From the NCBI GenBank assembly GCA_041663425.1, contig JBAYMS010000004.1, positions 3,206 through 67,205 of the forward strand: DNA of 64,000 bases. Direction: 5' to 3'. Numbering within the stretch: position 1 is the stretch's first letter; each line of letters opens with the position of its first letter. This document shows, in pieces, positions 8,793 to 15,261 of the stretch. The notes under the pieces are model-generated. The model saw only the letters and a list, made by a program, of their open reading frames with translations. It was not told where the DNA came from and made no database searches. Source of the stretch: FEN-1322 sp041663425. Lineage in GTDB: Bacteria > Omnitrophota > Gorgyraeia > 2-01-FULL-45-10. A program made the translations under genes and the position numbers.

Positions 8793-9670
8793 TGCAGAGG
8801 TTTGTAGAAAAATTTATAAATTACCTTAAGGTTGAAAAGAATTCTTCGGCGCATACAATAACAAATTATTCTGTGGACCTCAAAGCGTTTGAAGAATTTT
8901 TAGGCGACAAGGACGTTTCCGCCATAGACCACCTGCTGCTCAGAAAGTTTCTTGCCGATATGCGCGCGAAGGACTATTCGAAAAGGACCGTTGCGCGCAA
9001 ACTTGCAAGCTTGCGGAGTTTCTTTAAGTTTATGTATCGCGAAGGGCACATAAAGACCAACCCTATTTCCGCGATATCTACGCCCAAGCTTGATCATAAA
9101 TTGCCGGTTGTCCTGGACGAAGGGCAGATAGCAAAGCTGCTCCAGTGCCCTCCCGAGGATGATGTATTCGGGCTAAGGGACAGGGCTATGCTTGAGACGA
9201 TCTACTCCGCCGGGATCCGCGTAAGCGAGCTGGTGGGCTTGAATATCAGCAACGTTGACCTGATCGGTGAGGTCATTAAGGTATTCGGTAAAGGTTCTAA
9301 GGAGCGGATGGTGCCGATAGGCCGTCCGGCAGCTACAGCGCTTCGGAGATATCTCGATAGGCGCGATGAGCTGGGTGTTAAGGATAAAGACAAGAATGCG
9401 GTGTTCCTTGGTAAAAATGGGACGCGTTTGTGGGACAGAAGTGTCCGCCGCATACTTGATAAGCATATAAAGTCATGCGCCGTTGTGGAGCATATTTCGC
9501 CGCATAGCCTGAGGCATTCGTTTGCGACACACATGCTTGATCATGGGGCGGATCTGCGCAGCGTCCAGGAACTTCTGGGCCATGCGAATCTGTCGACAAC
9601 GCAGATATACACGCATGTGACGATGGATCGCCTGAAAGCGGTGTATGACAAAGCGCATCCACGGGCATAA
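8792..9670 (+). CDS. xerC: Tyrosine recombinase XerC/XerD family
   Basis: This 292-residue tyrosine recombinase probably resolves chromosome dimers at a dif site. The N-terminal SAM-like domain (KFINYLKVEKNSSAHTITNYSVDL) precedes the catalytic domain with Arg in GIRVSELVGL, Lys in GKGSKERMVP, HSLRHSFATHML (H-x-x-R), LLGHANLSTTQ and the nucleophile in IYTHV. All catalytic residues are present. I chose ATG at 8792, overlapping the topA stop (TGATG), rather than the TTG one codon earlier. XerC and XerD cannot be separated by eye. It borders the element-flanked cassette at 9.70-11.00 kb, which could be coincidence. Confidence 0.9.
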   Translation: MQRFVEKFINYLKVEKNSSAHTITNYSVDLKAFEEFLGDKDVSAIDHLLLRKFLADMRAKDYSKRTVARKLASLRSFFKFMYREGHIKTNPISAISTPKLDHKLPVVLDEGQIAKLLQCPPEDDVFGLRDRAMLETIYSAGIRVSELVGLNISNVDLIGEVIKVFGKGSKERMVPIGRPAATALRRYLDRRDELGVKDKDKNAVFLGKNGTRLWDRSVRRILDKHIKSCAVVEHISPHSLRHSFATHMLDHGADLRSVQELLGHANLSTTQIYTHVTMDRLKAVYDKAHPRA

Positions 9671-9674
9671 AGTT

Positions 9675-9703
9675 TTTGACACGGTAGAATGTGCTGTGTC
9701 AAA
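9675..9703 (+). terminator. Stem-loop just after the xer gene
   Basis: The arms are TTTGACAC (9675-9682) and GTGTCAAA (9696-9703), a perfect 8-bp stem with a 13-nt loop, five bases after the xer stop codon. The T-run lies on the left side, so it is a better terminator for leftward transcription. For rightward transcription it may only stabilise the 3' end. It abuts structured element A. Confidence 0.4.
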
Positions 9704-9804
9704 GTGGTTCGCTTCGGACGCGTAATTTTCAACCATGTGAAAATTACGCTCGGGAAAAATTGCTCGGACGCTGCCTCGCAATTTTTACGCCGAAGCTCAC
9801 CACT
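9703..9804 (-). repeat. Structured element A: ~100-nt three-way junction, inverted partner of element B
   Basis: Read on the minus strand, an outer stem (9788-9804 with 9703-9719) encloses two hairpins. The first has 9-bp arms at 9778-9786/9755-9763 and a 14-nt loop GAGGCAGCGTCCGA. The second has 12-bp arms at 9738-9749/9720-9731 and a loop CATGGT. The outer stem has a tandem G-A/G-A mismatch and one bulged T. Element B has the same hairpin order, nearly the same loops, the same tandem G-A and the same bulge, but different paired bases in the stems. That pattern of compensatory change shows selection on the fold. I do not recognise the family. Confidence 0.85.
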
Positions 9805-9829
9805 TCGCCACATCACATTCATGGTGAGC
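9795..9829 (+). repeat. Inverted repeat able to compete with the outer stem of element A
   Basis: GCTCACCA (9795-9802) and TGGTGAGC (9822-9829) are perfectly complementary over 8 bp with a 19-nt loop. The left arm is also one side of element A's outer stem, so the two folds exclude each other. The TTCATGGTGAGC text resembles widespread REP-type palindromes found in many bacterial genomes; that likeness is from memory. Confidence 0.45.
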
Positions 9830-9898
9830 GAAAAGGTTTACTGGAATTACGGTTGCCCTGGGACACGTTCAATATCAAAACCGGGGATAGCTTGAAGG

Positions 9899-9928
9899 TT
9901 GCAGATTGTACCAGGTACAATATATAGT
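9899..9928 (+). promoter_or_regulatory. Candidate promoter with palindromic operator for the orphan gene
   Basis: TTGCAG (9899-9904) and TATAGT (9923-9928) are separated by 18 bp. Almost the whole spacer is a perfect 17-bp palindrome at 9905-9921: ATTGTACC, a central A, then GGTACAAT. A dimeric repressor bound there would block RNA polymerase. Initiation would fall near 9935, leaving an ~18-nt leader with AAGG at 9941 before the ATG at 9953. Confidence 0.6.
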
Positions 9929-9952
9929 CTTAGATAATATAAGGTTTATATT

Positions 9953-10771
9953 ATGAATAATAAGAAACCATTTGCTAACTGGGTCGTGGATGAATGGGAC
10001 GCCTTTATCGAAGTATGGCGGAATAGACGTATGCTAGCAATTATTGTATTAGTAATAATTGTAGGGATAGTGGCATACTGGATTATAGATAAGGGGGCTA
10101 TGGTTAGGATAATTAGTGATCTTAAAGCGCAGGTTGCTAAGATTCAGACAGAAAATAAAGAGCTTGCCGTAGAGAAGAATTTGCTTCGCATTGAAAATAC
10201 TAGCTTAAAAGAAACTGTTGCACCCCTTCTTAAGCAAGCCGCCAAGGAATTTCCAGGAGAAGAAATTAATGAGTCGTTAAAAAAAATAGTTACTAGACTG
10301 AACGCAGTCGCACCGCTTAGTCAACCAATACGAGTGGCTACCGCAGCCATTGAAGTACGGATCAAGTCCGAAGAGAGTTTAAATAGTCATTTTATGGATC
10401 GGGGTGCTTATATTGCATTTGCTAAAGAAGGATCTGGTTTTGCTTTTGGAACACAAAAGGAAATATTCGTGATTATGAAATCTTTAGATTGTTTTGCTAA
10501 TCAATTGGGAGAAGGGGAGGTTGCATATAAAGCACTCTGTAATATGGATGTTGGTAAGGGCATTACTGAAAAGCCCATCTCCCATCTTAATGACGCTAAT
10601 TATATTGAAGTAGGATTTTCGCCGATGTTAAAAAAAAGTGATGTAGATGTAACGGGAGGGTCTATTGTTTGTACATTTAATAGTCTGGTTCGTGCAGAAT
10701 TAAATATTCCTCCACAGAAAATGTCTAATGGTGTAATTGTAATTCGCGATGCTAAAATATCTTTAAAGTAG
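9953..10771 (+). CDS. Orphan membrane-anchored coiled-coil protein
   Basis: I do not recognise this 272-residue protein. A positively charged stretch (WRNRR) leads into one transmembrane helix at residues ~28-46 (MLAIIVLVIIVGIVAYWII). A coiled coil follows at ~55-95 (LKAQVAKIQTENKEL), then a LLKQAAKEFPGEEINESLKKI segment like those after coiled coils in other uncharacterised membrane proteins. The rest is a soluble domain of mixed strands with no catalytic motif I can name. The gene looks visibly AT-richer than its neighbours and has its own promoter. Inverted structured elements A and B flank it. These features suggest acquisition as a cassette between xer and waaA; function is unknown. Confidence 0.85.
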   Translation: MNNKKPFANWVVDEWDAFIEVWRNRRMLAIIVLVIIVGIVAYWIIDKGAMVRIISDLKAQVAKIQTENKELAVEKNLLRIENTSLKETVAPLLKQAAKEFPGEEINESLKKIVTRLNAVAPLSQPIRVATAAIEVRIKSEESLNSHFMDRGAYIAFAKEGSGFAFGTQKEIFVIMKSLDCFANQLGEGEVAYKALCNMDVGKGITEKPISHLNDANYIEVGFSPMLKKSDVDVTGGSIVCTFNSLVRAELNIPPQKMSNGVIVIRDAKISLK

Positions 10772-10893
10772 TTGTTGGAAATTTAGCTCTGGAATTAGTG
10801 CATAGTTGAATGCTCGAGAGGGCTGTGTTTACGCGACGATGTGCGCCAGATTGAGCGAGGAAATTTTTCGACTCTGTAGTAGAAATTCCCGCA

Positions 10894-11003
10894 GGGATTT
10901 GTGACGAGCGGGGCGTTAAAATTTCGAGGCAGCGTACGAGAAATTTTACAGAGCAAATTTTTTACATGGCTGAAAAATTTGCGTCCCCGCGAGGCACAAT
11001 CCC
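10894..11003 (+). repeat. Structured element B: ~110-nt three-way junction, partner of element A
   Basis: The outer stem pairs 10900-10915 with 10982-10998 and extends with GGGAT/ATCCC-type pairing to 10894 and 11003. Inside, a 9-bp hairpin (10917-10925/10940-10948) has the loop GAGGCAGCGTACGA. A 12-bp hairpin (10953-10964/10971-10982) has the loop CATGGC. Tandem G-A/G-A mismatches occur at 10906-10907 and 10991-10992, and a bulged T at 10984. It lies 39 nt upstream of waaA in the same orientation, so it could be part of the waaA leader or a mobile hairpin. Confidence 0.85.
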
Positions 11004-11042
11004 GGAAGGGAATTCCTCGAGGGATGAAAATTTAGGAGTGAG

Positions 11043-12311
11043 ATGCTTTACGACATAGGATTTTTCATATTTTCACTGTTCTACTTGCCGACTTTGATAT
11101 TCAAGGGCAAGCTGCATGGTGACTTTGGCGAAAGGTTCGGCTTTTACGGCAGGGAGAAGCGCGCGGCGCTTGCGCAGGCCAAGGGCGCGATATGGATACA
11201 GGCGGTGAGTGTCGGAGAAGTTGCGCTCTGCAGGAGCCTTGTTCCGATGATGCGCGAAAAGTTTCCGCAGCATCCGATAGTCTTTTCGACGATAACAAAG
11301 ACAGGTAATGAGCTTGCCAGGAAATTGTTTTCCAAAGATGCGGTGATCATATATTTCCCGCTCGACTTTTCGTTCGTTGTTAAAAAAGTGATCCGCATGA
11401 TAAAACCGAAGATGTATGTTATGGTAGAGACGGAGATATGGCCCAACTTTCTTAAGACGATAGAACGCAATACGATCCCTGCCATTCTTATAAACGGAAG
11501 GATCTCGGATAAGTCCTTCGGGAAATATGAGATGGCGAGGCCGTTCCTTCAGAAGATAATAAAGAATATGAACTCTCTGTGCATGCAGTCGAAGACCGAT
11601 GCGGACAGGATAATAAAGATGGGCGCTGCCGCTGAAAAAGTAAAAGTCACCGGCAACATGAAGTTCGACGTTCCGGCCAAGCCCATCCAGTCCTCAGGCG
11701 ATGAGCTCAAGAAACAGCTTGGGCTCGAGGAGGGCGATGAGCTTCTTGTGGCGGGATCGACGCATCCGGGCGAGGAAGAGGCGGTTATTGATGCGTATCA
11801 GGATATTGTTAAAAAGATCCCCGGCCTTAAACTTCTGATAGCTCCGCGCCACATCGATCGCGCGGATGAGGTTGCGGAAGTCGCCAGGGGCTGCGGATTT
11901 AATCCTGTTAAATTGTCTGTCCTGCAGTCGGATGCCTCTAATTCCCAGATTTTCATATTGGATACAATAGGCCGCCTGAACGATTTCTATTCGATCGCAT
12001 CGGCCGTATTTGTTGGCGGCAGCCTTATACCGCACGGCGGACAGAACCCGATAGAGCCCGCTATTTATGGTAAGCCCGTGATATTCGGGCCGTATATGTT
12101 CAATTTTAAAGGTATCGCCGAAGCGTTTCTCAGCAAAGATGCGGCAATACGGGTTGATGCTGCAGGTGACCTGACTGCCGTCCTTTATAATATGCTGGCG
12201 AATAAAAATAGACAGGCGGAGGTCGGCTTGCGCGCCAAAGAGGTTATTGCCGCAAATAGGGGTGCCACAGAAAACGTATTGAATGAAATGGGCAGGTTCC
12301 TGAATGCGTAA
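11043..12311 (+). CDS. waaA: 3-deoxy-D-manno-octulosonic acid (Kdo) transferase
   Basis: This 422-residue inner-membrane GT30 enzyme transfers Kdo from CMP-Kdo to the lipid A precursor on the cytoplasmic face. An N-terminal hydrophobic anchor (IGFFIFSLFYLPTLIF) precedes WIQAVSVGEVALC (with the catalytic-region glutamate), VETEIWPNF, NGRISDKSFGKY and AGSTHPGEEEAV, ending with GGSLIPHGGQNPIEPA for nucleotide-sugar binding. AGGAG lies just upstream of the ATG. lpxK overlaps by 8 nt. The substrates come from the kds genes at 26-29 kb. Confidence 0.95.
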   Translation: MLYDIGFFIFSLFYLPTLIFKGKLHGDFGERFGFYGREKRAALAQAKGAIWIQAVSVGEVALCRSLVPMMREKFPQHPIVFSTITKTGNELARKLFSKDAVIIYFPLDFSFVVKKVIRMIKPKMYVMVETEIWPNFLKTIERNTIPAILINGRISDKSFGKYEMARPFLQKIIKNMNSLCMQSKTDADRIIKMGAAAEKVKVTGNMKFDVPAKPIQSSGDELKKQLGLEEGDELLVAGSTHPGEEEAVIDAYQDIVKKIPGLKLLIAPRHIDRADEVAEVARGCGFNPVKLSVLQSDASNSQIFILDTIGRLNDFYSIASAVFVGGSLIPHGGQNPIEPAIYGKPVIFGPYMFNFKGIAEAFLSKDAAIRVDAAGDLTAVLYNMLANKNRQAEVGLRAKEVIAANRGATENVLNEMGRFLNA

Positions 12312-13341
12312 TTTTATTTATTCGCTCATGACCGATAAACGCAAAGGCGCGTTTTATTCTATTTTGAAATTTATACTTTATGCCGTTTCTCTCGCTTATG
12401 GAGCGGCTATCCTGGTCAGGCGGCTTTTTTATACTGTCGGGATATTTAAGTCCGAAAAGGTCCCTCTGAAAATTATATCAGTAGGAAATCTCACCCTGGG
12501 GGGTACGGGGAAGACGCCTTTCGTCATATGGCTTGTCGATATGCTGGATGAAGAGTTTGATAAAAAGGCGAGCGTTCTTATCCGCGGTTATGGCTGGGAC
12601 GAGCAGACGATGCTTAAACGAAAACTTCCTGACACACCTATCATGGTCGGCGAGGATAGGGCAAGGTCAGCTCACAAAGCGATAAAATTATATGGAAGCG
12701 ACACAGCGGTGCTGGACGACGGTTTTCAGCACTGGGAGCTATCGCGCAATATCGATATAGTGCTGATAGATTCCCGCAACCCTTTTGGTAATGGATTTCT
12801 GTTTCCGCGCGGCGTTCTTAGGGAGACCAAGGAGGCGCTCAAGCGGGCATCGGTTGTTGTGTTTACGAAGACGGATAAAAAAAATGCAGAACTTGACAAT
12901 GTAAAGAGAGAGATTAAAAATATAAACGATAATATTGTATTCCTGGAAGCGGTCCACAGGCCTTTTTATGTAAATGACCTAAAAGGCCGTAAAGACCGCC
13001 CTCTGGAATTTTTGAAAGGGAAAAGGGTCGTCCTTCTTTCGAGCATAGGAGATCCGGGTTATTTTGCCGATACGGTCCGCTCTCTGGGGGCGGATATAGC
13101 AGAGCATATAATATTTGCAGATCATCATAATTACAAAGAGTCGGACGCGGAACTCATAGTGAAGCGCTGCAATGAGCGGAAGTTTGATTTTATTTTAACT
13201 ACGGAAAAGGATGAAGTTAAATTGCGCAGGATGTCGCTGTCGTTTGCGGGTTATCCCGTAATGACGCTTGCTATAAAGATGGACATTCTTTCAGGGAAGG
13301 AGCTTTTAGTTGATAGATTACGCAGCTTATATACTCGTTAA
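12304..13341 (+). CDS. lpxK: Tetraacyldisaccharide 4'-kinase
   Basis: This 345-residue P-loop kinase phosphorylates the lipid A disaccharide at the 4' position. An N-terminal membrane-associated helix precedes VGNLTLGGTGKTPFVIWL near residue 60 (Walker A GGTGKT). RGYGW, GEDRARSAHKA and the acidic VLDDGFQHWEL block near 138 follow, then DHHNYKESD near 275. Length is typical. It overlaps waaA by 8 nt and the next acyltransferase gene by 32 nt, so waaA-lpxK-acyltransferase form one lipid A unit. Confidence 0.94.
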   Translation: MRNFIYSLMTDKRKGAFYSILKFILYAVSLAYGAAILVRRLFYTVGIFKSEKVPLKIISVGNLTLGGTGKTPFVIWLVDMLDEEFDKKASVLIRGYGWDEQTMLKRKLPDTPIMVGEDRARSAHKAIKLYGSDTAVLDDGFQHWELSRNIDIVLIDSRNPFGNGFLFPRGVLRETKEALKRASVVVFTKTDKKNAELDNVKREIKNINDNIVFLEAVHRPFYVNDLKGRKDRPLEFLKGKRVVLLSSIGDPGYFADTVRSLGADIAEHIIFADHHNYKESDAELIVKRCNERKFDFILTTEKDEVKLRRMSLSFAGYPVMTLAIKMDILSGKELLVDRLRSLYTR

Positions 13342-15256
13342 GGCGCTGAATAAAATATTCAGCATTGTGCCTATAAGCGTATCTTTGTGGCTGGGCAGGC
13401 GCATAGGCGACTTTGCTTTTTTTGTCAATAAAAAGCGGAGGCTCGTGGCGTATGCCAATCTGAAATCCGCGTTCGCATCTGAAAAGACACCTGCGGAATT
13501 ACGGCAGATCACCAAGAGAATTTACCGGAATATGGTCCAGACTTTTGTCGAGCTGCTCAACCTGACAAAGATAAACCGGAAGTATGTAGATAAATACGTC
13601 GAAGTCGTGAATATGGAACGCATACGGAATGCCGCGAAATCCGGCAGGGGGACGGTGCTTCTGACTGCCCATTTCGGCGACTGGGAACTGTCGAGCCTGG
13701 TGAGTTCAGTGGAAGGGTTTCCGATACTGGTCCTTGCCAGGGAGCAGAAGATGAAGCGGCTGAATGAGCTGCTGAACCAGCTTCGTGAATCCAACGGCTG
13801 CAAAGTTATCAGGAAAGGGATGGACGTCCGGAATATACTTAAGGCGCTGCGCGGTAAAAATATTGTAGGCGTGCTGTCGGATCAGGATGCTGGTAAAAAA
13901 GGCATGTTCGTTGATTTTTTCGGCAGGCCGACATCCTGTCATTCCGGACCTTTCGAAATAGCAAAACATACAGATTCGCTGATATTGCCTAATTTTATAG
14001 TCCGCACAGGCGGGCCATATCATAAGCTTTATCTTGAAGAATATATTGATTTCCGTAATACGAATAGTCCCGATGATATAAAAGAGAACCTGCAGAAGTT
14101 TGCGAAGCTTCTCGAAAGCTATGTCCGGAAGTATCCCGATCAGTGGCTATGGCTTCACAAGAGATGGAAATCTACTCCTGTCAGGACGACGCTCGTCCTG
14201 AATGACGGAAAGGCCGGTCATCTGAACCAGTCTCTGGCTGTCGCAAAAGAGCTTCGCAGGGCGCGCATGACGCAGGGCTTTAAAGCGGAAGATACAAATA
14301 TAGTAGTAGTTGATGTAAAGTATAAGAGCAAATTTTCCAGGGCGATACTTACGGCCGCCTCGCTTTTTGCAGGCTGGCGCTGTCACGGCCGGATGGGTAT
14401 TATGAAATTCTGTCTCGAAGAAAACACGTATGAAACTTTAATGAAGACGTATTCGGAGTTCGTAATATCGTGCGGATCCGCAACTACGCCTGTAAATATT
14501 TTCATGTCAAAAGAGAACAACGCGAAAAATATAACTATAATGACGCCTATGCTTGCGCCATTTACCATGCGTAAATTTAAACTTGCTATAATTCCGCGCC
14601 ATGATCATCCCGCCCGGACAAAGAATGTGGTCGTGACCGAGATCGCCCCTAACCTGGTGGATGCGGACAGGATGAAACGTGATGCAGCCAGTCTTAAAGA
14701 ACAGATAGGCGGCGGCGTCGGAGATTCTGTAGCGTTATTTATCGGCGGTGACAATCCGGAATTCTCGATGGCCAGAGATATTGTCAATTCAGCCATAGAG
14801 GGGGTAACAGAATTTTGTGATCGCTCCGGAGCGTCTATTTTTGCAACGACATCAAGAAGGACATCGCCTGAGATCGAAGGTATTCTGAAGAACAGGCTGC
14901 AGAATTATCCGAAATGTAAGTTCCTCGTGATAGCTAACGAAAAGAACTTTGATTTTACGGTAAGCGGTATGCTTGCGTCATGTAAGGTTGCAGTGGTCTC
15001 GGAGGAATCGATATCTATGGTCTCGGAGGCCATCTCTGCAGGCAGGAAAGTTATTGTATTCCGCCTGTCGAAAAAGAATGACGCTGTGACTAAACATGAA
15101 CGTGCGCTTAAGACGCTTGCCGATCAGGGGTATATTGCTATTGTTGAAGCGTCAGGGCTGGTCGCAGCGCTTGAGAAAGCCTGGAATGATAAAACGGCCG
15201 TAAAGCCGCCTGAAGATATGGACCGTATCTTCGAGGCGCTTAAAAGGTTGATTTAA
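13310..15256 (+). CDS. Fusion: lipid A acyltransferase (LpxL/HtrB) plus ELM1-like domain
   Basis: This is a 648-residue two-domain protein. Residues 1-~288 are a Kdo-dependent lipid A acyltransferase with TAHFGDWE near 119 (HX4E catalytic motif) and the family-ending YPDQWLWLHKRWK. Residues ~292-648 begin LVLNDGKAGHLNQ and match the mitochondrial fission ELM1-like family (DUF1022), a GT-B-like fold, including IIPRHDHP, FIGGDNPEF and a late VVSEESISMVSEA block. The TTG start at 13310 is chosen because AAGGAG sits 7 nt upstream; it overlaps lpxK by 32 nt. A shorter acyltransferase without the extra domain is at 29335. The ELM1 part may glycosylate LPS; that is inference. Confidence 0.88.
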   Translation: MIDYAAYILVKALNKIFSIVPISVSLWLGRRIGDFAFFVNKKRRLVAYANLKSAFASEKTPAELRQITKRIYRNMVQTFVELLNLTKINRKYVDKYVEVVNMERIRNAAKSGRGTVLLTAHFGDWELSSLVSSVEGFPILVLAREQKMKRLNELLNQLRESNGCKVIRKGMDVRNILKALRGKNIVGVLSDQDAGKKGMFVDFFGRPTSCHSGPFEIAKHTDSLILPNFIVRTGGPYHKLYLEEYIDFRNTNSPDDIKENLQKFAKLLESYVRKYPDQWLWLHKRWKSTPVRTTLVLNDGKAGHLNQSLAVAKELRRARMTQGFKAEDTNIVVVDVKYKSKFSRAILTAASLFAGWRCHGRMGIMKFCLEENTYETLMKTYSEFVISCGSATTPVNIFMSKENNAKNITIMTPMLAPFTMRKFKLAIIPRHDHPARTKNVVVTEIAPNLVDADRMKRDAASLKEQIGGGVGDSVALFIGGDNPEFSMARDIVNSAIEGVTEFCDRSGASIFATTSRRTSPEIEGILKNRLQNYPKCKFLVIANEKNFDFTVSGMLASCKVAVVSEESISMVSEAISAGRKVIVFRLSKKNDAVTKHERALKTLADQGYIAIVEASGLVAALEKAWNDKTAVKPPEDMDRIFEALKRLI

Positions 15257-15261
15257 ACTAA

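Noticed and set aside
9703..11003. Integron attC sites for elements A and B
   Set aside because: They lack the GTTRRRY/RYYYAAC core boxes and are inverted, whereas cassette attC sites are in direct orientation.
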